DNA of 64,000 nt from contig NZ_JAJFNK010000003.1 in assembly GCF_021739485.1 (NCBI RefSeq), positions 124,001 to 188,000 of the forward strand, written 5' to 3'. Positions 1-9,020 of the stretch are shown piece by piece. Within the stretch, counting starts at the first letter, position 1. Each line of letters opens with the position of its first letter. The stretch is from Alicyclobacillus tolerans (GTDB lineage Bacteria > Bacillota > Bacilli > Alicyclobacillales > Alicyclobacillaceae). A program made the position numbers and the translations under genes. The notes under the pieces were generated by a model that worked only from the letters and a program-made list of their open reading frames with translations, did no database searches and had not been told where the DNA came from.

Positions 1-980
1 CGGGTCGACCGGTGTATTTTGTGTTTGCCGGAAAAGCTCATCCGGCAGACGCTGCAGGGTTGCAACTCATTCGGGAAATTTACCTGCACTCGCGGAATCC
101 GGAATTTCAAAACCACGTTGCTATGGTTGAAAACTACAATTTGACCATTGCCAAGCACCTGGTCCAGGGCGTAGACGTCTGGTTAAACACGCCGCAAAAA
201 ACCATGGAAGCCAGCGGCACCAGCGGACAAAAGGCGGCCGTCAACGGGGTCCTTCATTGCAGCGTGATGGACGGGTGGTGGGACGAGGCGTACAACGGTC
301 GAAACGGTTGGGCGATTCCCGGAAGCACGGGTATTCCGCAAGACCAACAGGACGACCAGGACAGTGAGGCCGTTTACGAGCTGTTTGAGCGACAGATTGT
401 CCCGATGTATTACGACAGAGATGAGGATTCACTGCCGCGTGCCTGGATAGCCATGATGAAAGAGTCCATGGCTTCGTTGGCGGGGCCGTTCAGTTCGTAT
501 CGTATGCTCAGCGAGTATGACCAAGTGATGTACCAGCCGGTATGGATTCGCAGTCGGAATTTTTTGGCCAATGACCTTGCGGTCGCAAAACGTGTCGCAG
601 ATTACAAGGCATTCATGCGCCGCTCCTGGCCAAAGGTGAGGATTTTGTCGGTGGCAATAAACAACACCCCTCTAGCTGGCAAAACGGACAATATTGTCGA
701 GGAAAATTTACACATCCTGATACAAACCCGCGTCTACCTTGGGGAGGTCTGGCATAAAGATGTTCGAGTAGAAGCGATAATCAGCTGTGGTCCGTGTTTG
801 CAGAAGGTGGTGGACCTGCAGTTTACGGGCGATCGGGAACCAGGTGTGGGCGAATTCGAAGGGGTTGTGACCACGAATCCTTCGGATGAGTCGCAGCCGA
901 CAATCCGCGTCCGGGTCTTTCCCGTAAGCGAGGAGTTTGCCAGTCGCTTCGAACTGGAATTGGTGACCTGGAGTGAGTAA
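1..980 (+). CDS. glgP: alpha-glucan (glycogen/maltodextrin) phosphorylase, C-terminal part
   Basis: The reading frame is open from the first bases, so the gene starts upstream of the window and only about 325 C-terminal residues are present. The segment VWLNTPQKTMEASGTSGQKA followed by AAVNGV and DGWWDEAY is the hallmark of GT35 phosphorylases of the short alpha-glucan type, in the pyridoxal-phosphate and phosphate-binding half. The enzyme would release glucose-1-phosphate from alpha-1,4-glucan in the cytoplasm. It heads a co-oriented run with a DUF4912 protein, a branching enzyme/synthase fusion, a nucleotidyltransferase and a GH15-like enzyme, which supports a role in storage-glucan turnover. 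It ends 102 bases before the next gene. The family is clear; the preferred substrate length is not visible. Confidence 0.9.
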   Translation, partial: GRPVYFVFAGKAHPADAAGLQLIREIYLHSRNPEFQNHVAMVENYNLTIAKHLVQGVDVWLNTPQKTMEASGTSGQKAAVNGVLHCSVMDGWWDEAYNGRNGWAIPGSTGIPQDQQDDQDSEAVYELFERQIVPMYYDRDEDSLPRAWIAMMKESMASLAGPFSSYRMLSEYDQVMYQPVWIRSRNFLANDLAVAKRVADYKAFMRRSWPKVRILSVAINNTPLAGKTDNIVEENLHILIQTRVYLGEVWHKDVRVEAIISCGPCLQKVVDLQFTGDREPGVGEFEGVVTTNPSDESQPTIRVRVFPVSEEFASRFELELVTWSE

Positions 981-1066
981 CTGTTGTAGAGAGAAAAATT
1001 CGTTCTTCGCTAGGGGTACGAAACACAGGTTTCGTGCACACATCTAAAAATTGTCTAAAACTTTGA

Positions 1067-1075
1067 AAAGGAGGG
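1067..1075 (+). promoter_or_regulatory. strong Shine-Dalgarno pointing to an ATT start
   Basis: AAAAGGAGGG is a near-perfect ribosome binding site. No ATG, GTG or TTG lies at the proper distance, but an ATT codon begins at 1083 with a 7-base spacer and is in frame with the DUF4912 gene. The first conventional start, TTG at 1122, has no ribosome binding site of its own. Confidence 0.6.
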
Positions 1076-1082
1076 ACACAAC

Positions 1083-1754
1083 ATTCGGAATCCGGACACT
1101 GACGCTCGCGGCCAACTGAGCTTGGCCGACGCTTTGGCACGGCCCGACCCTTCACCAAACGAGGAATCCTGGACACGCCTATGGCAAGAGAACAGGGCGG
1201 TACTCATGGTACAGCAACCAGGCACTGTTTTTGTTTACTGGGAAGTTGACGAGTTCCGCAAATCGCTGATCTGCGAACACTTTCAAACGACCTGGGACAA
1301 TCTCCCTTTTTATCTACATCTTTGCGACGTCACCGACGTTCTTTACGACGGGTCCAACGCCCACTCGGTACGGTCCATTCAAGTTCATCCACACTCAGAC
1401 CACTGGTACATCCACAACGTTTCGCCGGGGCGTTGGTATGTCGTCGACTTTGGAACGACAACCAGTCAGGGCCAGTTTTTCTGCATTTTGCGCTCAAACG
1501 CCGTTGAGGTTCCGCACTGGCCGCCGTTCAACAAGTTTGAGCCTTGCATTCGATTTTCTCCTGTCGCTGGGCAGAATGATTTGGTTGTGTGGCGAAACAG
1601 TTCAGGGCGTGTGGAAAACAGCAACAGTGAAGAGCTGAACCGACGGTGGCCTTACGAGGAACAATTTGACGGTTATACGCACGTGGACAACGCTCGTTGG
1701 CGTTCTGGAAAAGAGCGTTCTTCCAACACCCGTATTGTAAAGGGGGAAAGGTGA
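1083..1754 (+). CDS. DUF4912-domain protein of the glucan cluster
   Basis: The protein is 223 residues if it starts at ATT 1083, or 210 if at TTG 1122. The middle (VLMVQQPGTVFVYWEVDEF, then LCDVTDVLYDG, then HWYIHNVSPGRWYVVDFG) matches the DUF4912 pattern: a strand with a Y-W pair, a D-V-T turn and a W-Y-I strand. No catalytic residues or membrane segments are visible, and the biochemical role is not known to me. DUF4912 genes are often found beside GH57 enzymes, and here the stop overlaps the start of the GH57-GT gene as TGATG, indicating translational coupling. A carbohydrate-binding or scaffold role is plausible but inferred. The possible ATT start is unusual. Confidence 0.8.
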   Translation: MRNPDTDARGQLSLADALARPDPSPNEESWTRLWQENRAVLMVQQPGTVFVYWEVDEFRKSLICEHFQTTWDNLPFYLHLCDVTDVLYDGSNAHSVRSIQVHPHSDHWYIHNVSPGRWYVVDFGTTTSQGQFFCILRSNAVEVPHWPPFNKFEPCIRFSPVAGQNDLVVWRNSSGRVENSNSEELNRRWPYEEQFDGYTHVDNARWRSGKERSSNTRIVKGER

Positions 1755-4642
1755 TGGCAAAGGGTTATTTTTCCTTGGTGCTTCACGCCCACTTGCCCTT
1801 TGTCCGCCATCCTGGACCAAAGGAGTATTTGGAAGAGCGCTGGCTGTTTGAAGCCATGACAGAAACGTACATCCCTTTATTGCAGGTCTATCAAGGACTC
1901 ATTCGCGACGGTGTAGACTTTCGCGCGACGATGTCGTTTACCCCGACTTTGCTTTCGATGCTTTCCGACGAATTCCTTCAATCCCGCTATCTAGAGCACC
2001 TTCGCAAACTCATTGATTTGGCCAGCGAGGAAACGAAGCGCACCCAAAACGATGCCCGGTTTCACCGCTTGGCAGTGATGTACTTAGAAAAGTTTCGTCA
2101 TGCTTTGGATTTTTATGTGGGCTGTCAAGGAAACATCATCCAAGTGTTTCGCAAAATCCAAGACCTAGGGTACCTCGAAATCGTCACATCGGCCGCAACC
2201 CATGCGTTTTTCCCTTTGGTCAAAACAAAGGAAGCCATACGGGCACAGATTGCCACTGCCCTTCAGGTTCATGAACAGCACTTTGGACGAAAACCCCAAG
2301 GTATCTGGCTTCCAGAGTGCGGATTTGCGCCGGGAGTCGATGGGATACTGCGCGAATTTGGCATTCAGTACTTCTTTGTGGATTCCCATGGACTGGGCAC
2401 TGCTCAACCTACTCCGGTGTTTGGCACCTTGTCGCCTGTGGTCACCGAGAGCGGGATTGCCGTTTTTGCCCGCGACGAAGATTCATCACGGCAGGTTTGG
2501 AGTTCCCGCGAGGGGTACCCGGGAGACTTTGACTACCGGGAATACTACAGGGACATTGGATTCGACCTCGATTTTGACACCGTCAAACCGTATATTCACG
2601 CAGATGGCATTCGCGTGAACACCGGGATCAAATACTACCGCATTACAGGAAACACGCCCGACAAAGAACCGTACGACGTTGACCGGGCGAGGGAAAAGGC
2701 CGCACAGCACGCCGGCAATTTCATGTTTAACCGGGAAAAGCAAGTGGAGTATTGGGCTGCCCAAATGGGACGGGAACCGATTGTCGTTTCCCCGTATGAC
2801 GCGGAGTTGTTTGGGCACTGGTGGTATGAAGGACCCGTTTTTCTCGACATGCTGTTTCGAAAACTCCACTTTGACCAGGACACCGTCAAACCTATCACTC
2901 CATCGGAATACTTGGCCCGTTACCCCGACTACCAAGTGTGCCGGCTCGGGATGTCGTCCTGGGGGCGGGGTGGGTATGCGGATGTCTGGCTGAGGGAAGA
3001 AAACGATTGGATTTACCCGGCGCTGCATATTGCTGAACAGCGAATGGTGGAACTTGCAAATTCCTTTGTCAGTTGTACGCAGCTGGAACTTCGGGCGCTC
3101 AATCAAGCCGCTCGCGAATTGATGCTGGCACAGAGCAGCGACTTTGCCTTTATCATGGACAACAAAACGATGGTCGATTACGCCGTCAAACGAACTAAAC
3201 AACACGTCAACCGCTTCATGCGTCTGTACCACATGATGAAAACCGGTTCCGTCATCGACAGCTATGTGGAACACCTCGAGTCGATCGACAACTTGTTTCC
3301 GGACGTCGACTACAAAGTCTACCAATCAGTGGAGCTATTCCAGTTGTCACCGGCACACGCCGTTTCTTCCCACACCGCCGCGCAGGGTACGCAGCTTCGA
3401 GGCATCGCGAGAAGAACTCACAAACCCGCAGTTTTGATGCTGTCGTGGGAGTTCCCGCCGATGACCGTCGGGGGATTATCCAGACACGTATATGATTTAT
3501 CCCGTCACCTCGCGCGTTTGGGATTCGAGGTTCACGTTGTCACAGTGCAAGCGGGCGGAGCGCCTTACGAGGAAATCGCAGATGAGGTACATGTCCACCG
3601 GGTTCCGGTCCTTCAACCGGATGGTGGAGAGTTTGTGCATTGGGTTTTGCAATTGAACCTGATGATGATTGACTCCTGTCGCCAACTTGTGGAACAGGGA
3701 GTCGTTTTTGACGTCGTACACGCGCACGACTGGCTGGTTTATTACGCGGGAAAGACGTTGAAGCAGGCTTATGGCTTGCCTTTGGTCGCAACGGTTCACG
3801 CTACCGAACACGGACGCAACGGCGGAATCTCCACGGATTTGCAGCGATTCATACACGGCCTAGAGTGGAAACTGACCTACGAAGCCAGGCACGTGATCAC
3901 CTGCAGCTCGTACATGTTGGAAGAAGTGAAAACTTTGTTTTCGCTGCCGGTCGACAAACTCTCCGTGATTGCCAACGGAGTCGACCCCACTATGCTGCAA
4001 ACGGCGATGCCTCGCGAAGGCGATCGCGGCAGCTATGCCAACAGCGACGAGTTCCTTGTTTTATTTATTGGCCGGCTCGTACGAGAAAAGGGTGTGCAGA
4101 CCCTCATTGATGCGGCACCCGACATCTTGACGGCCTTTCCCAACACCCGTTTTGTCGTAGCGGGCAAAGGTCCGCTTTCCGCAGACCTCCAACGGCAAGC
4201 GGCATCTCTCGGGGTCAGTGGGAACTTCCGGTTTACCGGGTTCATTTCCGACGAAGAGCGAAACCGGCTCTTGCAATTTGCGGACGTTGCTGTATTTCCG
4301 AGTTTATACGAACCGTTCGGGATTGTCGCTTTGGAGGCTATGGTGGCGGGGACGCCTGTGGTTGCTGCGGATGTCGGCGGGTTGCGGGATGTCGTCATCC
4401 ATGAGCACAACGGGTTAAGAATGTACTCCGGAGACTCGGCATCCCTGGCGCTGCAGGTTCAGCAGTTGCTGGCATGTCCCGACTTGTCGGCCAGATTGGC
4501 ACAGCAAGCCCGCAGCGATGCCGCGAAGTACGATTGGAACGAAATTGCGAAGCTCACCGGACAAATCTATCGACGTGTACTCGTCGAACAGGAGCAAAAC
4601 CACGGGATTTTGCAAATTGCCGCTGGTGAACGAGACCAGTAA
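1754..4642 (+). CDS. GH57 1,4-alpha-glucan branching enzyme fused to a GT4/GT5 glycosyltransferase
   Basis: A 962-residue two-domain enzyme. Residues 1-530 are a GH57 branching-enzyme domain: the HAHLP motif lies at 11-15, the expected nucleophile Glu188 sits in IWLPECGF, and the acid/base Asp349 sits in YDAELFGHWWYEGP. Residues about 555-950 are a GT-B glycosyltransferase beginning VLMLSWEFPPMTVGGLSRHV, with the E-X7-E motif at E853-E861 in EPFGIVALE, typical of glycogen-synthase-like GT4/GT5 enzymes. One polypeptide could therefore elongate and branch alpha-glucan in the cytoplasm. ATG 1754 was chosen because it overlaps the upstream stop and follows AGGGGGAAAGG; an in-frame GTG lies one codon earlier. 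The donor sugar nucleotide cannot be read from sequence. The downstream nucleotidyltransferase is the obvious supplier. Confidence 0.9.
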   Translation: MAKGYFSLVLHAHLPFVRHPGPKEYLEERWLFEAMTETYIPLLQVYQGLIRDGVDFRATMSFTPTLLSMLSDEFLQSRYLEHLRKLIDLASEETKRTQNDARFHRLAVMYLEKFRHALDFYVGCQGNIIQVFRKIQDLGYLEIVTSAATHAFFPLVKTKEAIRAQIATALQVHEQHFGRKPQGIWLPECGFAPGVDGILREFGIQYFFVDSHGLGTAQPTPVFGTLSPVVTESGIAVFARDEDSSRQVWSSREGYPGDFDYREYYRDIGFDLDFDTVKPYIHADGIRVNTGIKYYRITGNTPDKEPYDVDRAREKAAQHAGNFMFNREKQVEYWAAQMGREPIVVSPYDAELFGHWWYEGPVFLDMLFRKLHFDQDTVKPITPSEYLARYPDYQVCRLGMSSWGRGGYADVWLREENDWIYPALHIAEQRMVELANSFVSCTQLELRALNQAARELMLAQSSDFAFIMDNKTMVDYAVKRTKQHVNRFMRLYHMMKTGSVIDSYVEHLESIDNLFPDVDYKVYQSVELFQLSPAHAVSSHTAAQGTQLRGIARRTHKPAVLMLSWEFPPMTVGGLSRHVYDLSRHLARLGFEVHVVTVQAGGAPYEEIADEVHVHRVPVLQPDGGEFVHWVLQLNLMMIDSCRQLVEQGVVFDVVHAHDWLVYYAGKTLKQAYGLPLVATVHATEHGRNGGISTDLQRFIHGLEWKLTYEARHVITCSSYMLEEVKTLFSLPVDKLSVIANGVDPTMLQTAMPREGDRGSYANSDEFLVLFIGRLVREKGVQTLIDAAPDILTAFPNTRFVVAGKGPLSADLQRQAASLGVSGNFRFTGFISDEERNRLLQFADVAVFPSLYEPFGIVALEAMVAGTPVVAADVGGLRDVVIHEHNGLRMYSGDSASLALQVQQLLACPDLSARLAQQARSDAAKYDWNEIAKLTGQIYRRVLVEQEQNHGILQIAAGERDQ

Positions 4643-4693
4643 AGCAAACCCGAAGGATTTTTAAGTTCATATGATTTTCTGGGAGTTGAGCGG

Positions 4694-7090
4694 ATGAAAG
4701 CTGTCATTATGGCTGGGGGTAAGGGGACCCGTTTGCGGCCGCTGACCTGTCACTTACCAAAGCCGATGGTGCCGCTGTTGGATAGACCGTGCATGGAATA
4801 CATCATTGATTTATTAAAACGGTATGGAATTACCGAGATTGCCGTTACGGTACAGTACCTTCCCCAAGTCATCAAGACGTATTTCGGCGACGGCAGGGAC
4901 TTTGGAGTGCACCTTCGTTATTTTGACGAGACGACGCCGCTTGGAACTGCTGGGAGCGTAAAAAACGCGGAAGAGTTTTTGGATGATACATTCATCGTGA
5001 TCAGCGGGGACGCACTGACCGATTTTAACCTGATGCAGGCCGTCGACTACCACAGAAACAAAGAGGCGATAGGAACGTTGGTGTTGACGACAGTCGACGT
5101 GCCGCTGGAGTATGGAGTTGTGATGACGGACCCGAACGGAAGGGTTGTCCGGTTCGTGGAAAAACCGTCCTGGAGTGAGGTCTTCAGCGACACGGTAAAC
5201 ACGGGAATTTACATCCTCGAACCCCAGATTTTTAATTTTATGGCGAAAAACCAGGAGTTCGATTTCAGCAAGGACTTGTTCCCGCTGTTGATGAATCAGG
5301 GGCTGCCGTTGTATGGATTTAAGGCACAGGGTTATTGGTCGGACATTGGCTGCCTAACGCAGTATCGCAAAACGCAGTTCGACATGCTCGACGGCAGAGT
5401 ACAGGTGCAAATCGGCGGGGTTGAGACACTGCCTAAGGTGTGGATTGGGGAAGACGCTGTCTTAGACCCGACAGTGAACATCGAAGGCCCAGCGTTTATC
5501 GGCAAGGGTGCGACGATTCATCGCCGGACGCACATTGGCCCCTATGCAGTGGTTGGGCGCAACAGCCGATTGCAAGAGCGCACCTCGGTGGAACGGACCG
5601 TGTTGTGGAATCACGCGTCTGTCGGAAAGTCTGCGACACTTTGCGGGGCTACTGTTTGCAGCCGCGTGAGGGTATTGGATGCCGCCACGGTCCACGAAGA
5701 TGCGGTGATTGGGAACGAATCTGTCGTTGGGGATTCTGCCGTGATCATGCCTAAGGTGAAAATCTGGCCGCAAAAGGATATTGAACCTTCAACCGTGCAG
5801 CAGTACTCGGTCATCTGGGAAAGTTCCCCCTCCCGGACCCTGTTTGGAGCGCAGGGAATCTCCGGCACGGCTAATTGCGATTTCACGCCGGAACGGGTGA
5901 GTCGGATTGCTGCCGCTTATGGGTCTTGTTTGCGCAGGGGATCGAAGGTCACGGTGACATGTGACGAACACCCGTACAGCAACATCTTGAAATACGCCGT
6001 CATCTCCAGTCTCCTGGCCATCGGAGCGCAGGTCCGGGACGCTGGTATCACACTGGTGCCTGTTGCGAGGTACGAGTGTCGACGGTCAGCCAGCCAAGGG
6101 GCTATCCACATCCGGATGTTGTCGGAAGATGAAGACCGCATGGCGGTGCTGTTTTTTGACAGTGACGGCCTTCCGATTAGCAGAGGGATGGAACGTAAAG
6201 TCGAAAATGCTTTTTACCAGGAGGATTTCGTTCGGCCCGACCCGAAACAGCCGGTGTTCGTAGAACAAGTGCTGTACTCTGCAGAAGCGTATTCCCAGTC
6301 GCTGTTGAAGGACATTGACGTCCACGAGATTCGCGACCGGAAGTTGAGAATCGTCTTCCAATCCGACAATCGGCAGGTCCGGCTGTTGATGCATTCCATT
6401 TTTGAAAGACTGGGCTGCAGTGTCATTACGGTGATGAACCCCACTGTTCCCCTCGAGAAAGTGGTCGCCGGAAACTTGGCCGACCTTGGGGTTTCTTTGG
6501 ATGCCGGGGCTGAGACGCTTGGGTTAGTCACGGAGCAAGGGAAACTGCTCAGCTCAGAGCAAGTCATGATGCTGCAGGCGTTGATGACTGCCAGGAAACA
6601 CGGTACCGTGGCCATCCCGGTGACTGCCCCCGATGCCTTGGAGGGCATGATTCGCACAGAAGGGGTTGTGTTTGCGCGGACCCCGACTACCGCACGGCCC
6701 ATCTTGGAGGTGGGCAAAGGCAGTGCGTTTCAGTTGCCGTTTGACGGCGTATATTCCATCGTGTGTATTTTCGAGTACCTCTCGCAGCAAGGCCTGTCGT
6801 TGGGTGCCGCAGTCGACGGGTTGCCGGAATTTCACATGCGCCAAACGGACGTGTCTTGCCCGGCCAATACCAAGGGGCAAGTCATGAGGCAATTGATGCA
6901 GGAGACTGCCGGGCACCTGACGGAACTGATCGATGGGATCAAAATCCGGACGGACGACGGTTGGGCACTGGTCCTGCCGGAGCTTGACCGGGCCGTGATC
7001 CGCGTGATTGCAGAAGCAGCCACGGACAACCGGGCCGGTGACTTGGCGGCTTACTATACGGAGCGGATTTCGGCGTACAAGAAGGGTTGA
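4694..7090 (+). CDS. sugar-1-phosphate nucleotidyltransferase fused to a degenerate phosphohexomutase
   Basis: The protein has 798 residues. Residues 1-235 form a nucleotidyltransferase domain ([18 protein letters not shown], then SGDALTDFN and VEKP). Residues about 250-370 are left-handed beta-helix hexapeptide repeats. Residues 380-795 have a phosphoglucomutase/phosphomannomutase fold. The phosphoserine loop TASHNP expected in active mutases is absent: the equivalent region reads [10 protein letters not shown]. The mutase half is therefore probably non-catalytic or regulatory, as in related GlmU/ManC-like fusions. Within this cluster the likely role is to convert a hexose-1-phosphate, probably glucose-1-phosphate, to an NDP-sugar for the upstream glycosyltransferase. 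The base (ADP, GDP or UDP) cannot be decided. The start has GGGAG 8-10 bases upstream. Confidence 0.85.
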   Translation: MKAVIMAGGKGTRLRPLTCHLPKPMVPLLDRPCMEYIIDLLKRYGITEIAVTVQYLPQVIKTYFGDGRDFGVHLRYFDETTPLGTAGSVKNAEEFLDDTFIVISGDALTDFNLMQAVDYHRNKEAIGTLVLTTVDVPLEYGVVMTDPNGRVVRFVEKPSWSEVFSDTVNTGIYILEPQIFNFMAKNQEFDFSKDLFPLLMNQGLPLYGFKAQGYWSDIGCLTQYRKTQFDMLDGRVQVQIGGVETLPKVWIGEDAVLDPTVNIEGPAFIGKGATIHRRTHIGPYAVVGRNSRLQERTSVERTVLWNHASVGKSATLCGATVCSRVRVLDAATVHEDAVIGNESVVGDSAVIMPKVKIWPQKDIEPSTVQQYSVIWESSPSRTLFGAQGISGTANCDFTPERVSRIAAAYGSCLRRGSKVTVTCDEHPYSNILKYAVISSLLAIGAQVRDAGITLVPVARYECRRSASQGAIHIRMLSEDEDRMAVLFFDSDGLPISRGMERKVENAFYQEDFVRPDPKQPVFVEQVLYSAEAYSQSLLKDIDVHEIRDRKLRIVFQSDNRQVRLLMHSIFERLGCSVITVMNPTVPLEKVVAGNLADLGVSLDAGAETLGLVTEQGKLLSSEQVMMLQALMTARKHGTVAIPVTAPDALEGMIRTEGVVFARTPTTARPILEVGKGSAFQLPFDGVYSIVCIFEYLSQQGLSLGAAVDGLPEFHMRQTDVSCPANTKGQVMRQLMQETAGHLTELIDGIKIRTDDGWALVLPELDRAVIRVIAEAATDNRAGDLAAYYTERISAYKKG

Positions 7091-7106
7091 GTTCCATTGC
7101 AAAGAA

Positions 7107-7145
7107 CCCCAGGGGGCTGCGATTTTGCAGCCTCCTGCTCTGGGG
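7107..7145 (+). other. nested hairpin between the nucleotidyltransferase and GH15 genes
   Basis: CCCCAG (7107-7112) pairs with CTGGGG (7140-7145), and inside it GGCTGC (7115-7120) pairs with GCAGCC (7127-7132) around a GATTTT loop. There is no T-tract after the stem, so it may be an attenuator or mRNA-stability element rather than a strong terminator. Confidence 0.5.
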
Positions 7146-7244
7146 CTGACGAATCAGGTTCTAGGAGCAGCTTGGGCTCTTGGACGAATGATGACACGCA
7201 CACCCTCTTCTCTCCTGACTACACTAATAAGGAGAGGAGGGGGT

Positions 7245-8294
7245 ATGTTGATGAGAGAGCTTGCACATCGTCAACTGGAGCGTATGCGCTTGCCCAATGG
7301 ACTCTATATCGCCAGCCTTTCACCGTTTTACAGGTACGTCTGGATTCGCGACACGTGTTATATTGCATTGGCCTTCCTCAATCGGGAGGACGGACGGTTT
7401 GAACAAACCTATCACGCCGTGTTCGATATATTCCACAAGTACCGGTGGAAACTCGAATACCACAGCAAACACAGGCCGAAAGCGGAGTTTGAATACGTCC
7501 ACCCGCGTTACAGCGCCACAGAGTTTGAAGAACTGACGCAACCGTGGGGAAATGCGCAAAACGATGCTGTCGGCGCGTTTTTATACGGGTTGGGTGAAGG
7601 TCTCAGACGGGGCAAAAAGATGTTTCGCAACGAAGCGGACCGAGAAATTGTCGAACTTTTGGTGAAATACTTAGTGGTGCTTGAATACTGGCAGGATATC
7701 GACAACGGGATGTGGGAGGAAACCCGTGAACTGCATGCCAGCAGCATCGGAGCCTGCGTGGCGGGTCTGCTTTCTGTTCGACCGTACGTGTCCGTCGAGT
7801 GGGAATGGATTCGCAAAGGTTTGACAGCGCTTGCAGAAATACTGCCTCGCGAGAGTGCTTCCAAGGCTTGCGACTTAGCTTTGTTGAGCCTGATTTATCC
7901 CTATCAGTTGCTGCCGCCTTTGATTGCACGGGAACTCATGGGACAGGTGGAACACAACCTGTTGAGGGAGCGTGGGGTGATTCGCTATGCCGGGGACCGC
8001 TATTATGGGGAAGACGGACGCGAGGCCGAGTGGTGTTTTGGACTGGCTTGGCTTGGGCTGTGTCACGGGATTCTAGGAGACTTGGAAGAGGCACGAGGGT
8101 ACTTGCGCCGGACGGAACAGGTGATGTCCACGCCGGGCGTGGTCCCAGAACTGTATTTGCCTGTCTCGCAGACTCCGAATGAGAACACGCCGTTGGCCTG
8201 GGCGCAAGCGATGTATTTGCAATTGGACGAACTCGTTGCGGGGGAACCGCTGTCTAGGAATCAGGAGTTCTCCGGCATGTTTCCAGGGACGTGA
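7245..8294 (+). CDS. GH15-like glucoamylase/glucodextranase family protein
   Basis: The protein has 349 residues. ATG 7245 is chosen because GGAGAGGAGGGGG lies immediately upstream; an extended frame before it has no start signal. Visible GH15 signatures are YVWIRDTCYIAL near residue 30, a QNDAVGAFLYGL segment, NGMWEETRELHASS around residue 160 (the Glu-containing loop that holds the general acid in this family), and a C-terminal NENTPLAWAQAMYL. The length is shorter than multidomain glucoamylases and equals the bare (alpha/alpha)6 barrel. No signal peptide is present, so a cytoplasmic role in trimming linear alpha-glucan fits its place at the end of the glucan cluster. Phosphorylase-kinase-like regulators share this fold, so hydrolytic activity is inferred. 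Confidence 0.8.
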   Translation: MLMRELAHRQLERMRLPNGLYIASLSPFYRYVWIRDTCYIALAFLNREDGRFEQTYHAVFDIFHKYRWKLEYHSKHRPKAEFEYVHPRYSATEFEELTQPWGNAQNDAVGAFLYGLGEGLRRGKKMFRNEADREIVELLVKYLVVLEYWQDIDNGMWEETRELHASSIGACVAGLLSVRPYVSVEWEWIRKGLTALAEILPRESASKACDLALLSLIYPYQLLPPLIARELMGQVEHNLLRERGVIRYAGDRYYGEDGREAEWCFGLAWLGLCHGILGDLEEARGYLRRTEQVMSTPGVVPELYLPVSQTPNENTPLAWAQAMYLQLDELVAGEPLSRNQEFSGMFPGT

Positions 8295-8376
8295 CGGTTC
8301 GGGAATGCACCGCAAGCAGCCCTTCATAGGGCCAAAATGATAAAACGCGGCCAAATGCGCGGGGCAAAGTGCTGGA

Positions 8377-8392
8377 GGGGCCAAACGGCCCC
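8377..8392. terminator. GC hairpin between convergent genes
   Basis: GGGGCC-AAAC-GGCCCC is a perfect stem with a 4-base loop, located between the ends of the GH15 gene and the DUF4395 gene. There is no long T-run on either side, so termination strength is uncertain. Confidence 0.45.
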
Positions 8393-8397
8393 AGACG

Positions 8398-8829
8398 TCA
8401 ACCACTGTGGCGCACGGACCTGCGATAACGGTACTGACTCCATTGATACCGAATGAAACAACCCACGCAAAAGCCCATATTGGCAATCAACGCGGCAAGC
8501 GCGACCAGCGCGGACAGGACAAACCCTGCAGCCTCGATACCGAGCCAGAAGGCAGCCAGGCTCATACTCAGGCAAGCCACCGCGATCCACTGGTTAAAGC
8601 GCAACTGGGCTGCGTCTTCCAAAACGTATTCAGAAGGCTGCTTGCAAAGAAAGAGTTTCGCTGTCTTCATGACCGGGTTGAAGTGCAAACCTAAGCTCAT
8701 TACACCAACGGCCCACGGCAGGGCTAGAACCCAGTGCATCCCGAAAACCCATGCAAACAAGACGGATAAAACGATAAACCACTGATTGGTGCGTACGAGC
8801 GGGCGCGGAACCGGTTGATTTTTGCTCAT
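8398..8829 (-). CDS. DUF4395 membrane protein
   Basis: The protein has 143 residues with about four hydrophobic helices. It shows the family layout: an N-terminal V-R-T-N-Q segment before the first helix pair, a conserved N-P turn (LHFNPVMKTAK), and the C-terminal GFCVGCFIRY with two cysteines. DUF4395 proteins are integral membrane proteins often near thiol-redox genes; their function is not established. ATG 8829 (MSKNQPVPRP) is preferred because GAAAGG lies about 11 bases upstream; ATG 8850 in the same frame is an alternative. It is divergent from the aldo/keto reductase at 9021 and shares its promoter region. Confidence 0.75.
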   Translation of the reverse strand: MSKNQPVPRPLVRTNQWFIVLSVLFAWVFGMHWVLALPWAVGVMSLGLHFNPVMKTAKLFLCKQPSEYVLEDAAQLRFNQWIAVACLSMSLAAFWLGIEAAGFVLSALVALAALIANMGFCVGCFIRYQWSQYRYRRSVRHSG

Positions 8830-8891
8830 CCTTAAACATACCTTTCTCATCGGAATACTTAATATACATCTATTATGTGGGTTCACATGTA

Positions 8892-8960
8892 CTTCGTCAA
8901 CGCTTTCTTTCATTCGTCGTATGCTTTCTTCTATTCGTCGTATGCTTTCTTCCGTTCGTT
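8892..8960. repeat. imperfect 21-bp tandem repeat between divergent genes
   Basis: The unit ATTCGTCGTATGCTTTCTTC occurs at 8912 and 8933. A degenerate copy precedes it (CTTCGTCAACGCTTTCTTTC from 8892) and a partial copy follows (GTTCGTTG from 8954). The 21-base period is two helical turns, placing the copies on the same DNA face just upstream of a TATGAT box. This suits an operator for a cooperative regulator. Confidence 0.6.
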
Positions 8961-8969
8961 GAATTCGGG

Positions 8970-8975
8970 TATGAT
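8970..8975 (+). promoter_or_regulatory. candidate -10 box of the aldo/keto reductase gene
   Basis: TATGAT lies 45 bases before the GTG start at 9021. No good -35 hexamer is visible at 17 bases; that position is occupied by the tandem repeat, suggesting activator dependence. Confidence 0.4.
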
Positions 8976-9020
8976 GGATTTGTTGCGCAAAACTTTCGCA
9001 AGACTTGGGGAGGGTAATTC

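Noticed and set aside
2486..3325. 279-residue open frame on the minus strand inside the GH57-GT gene
   Set aside because: It lies wholly antisense to a gene with clear catalytic motifs, has no ribosome binding site, and is a codon-bias shadow.
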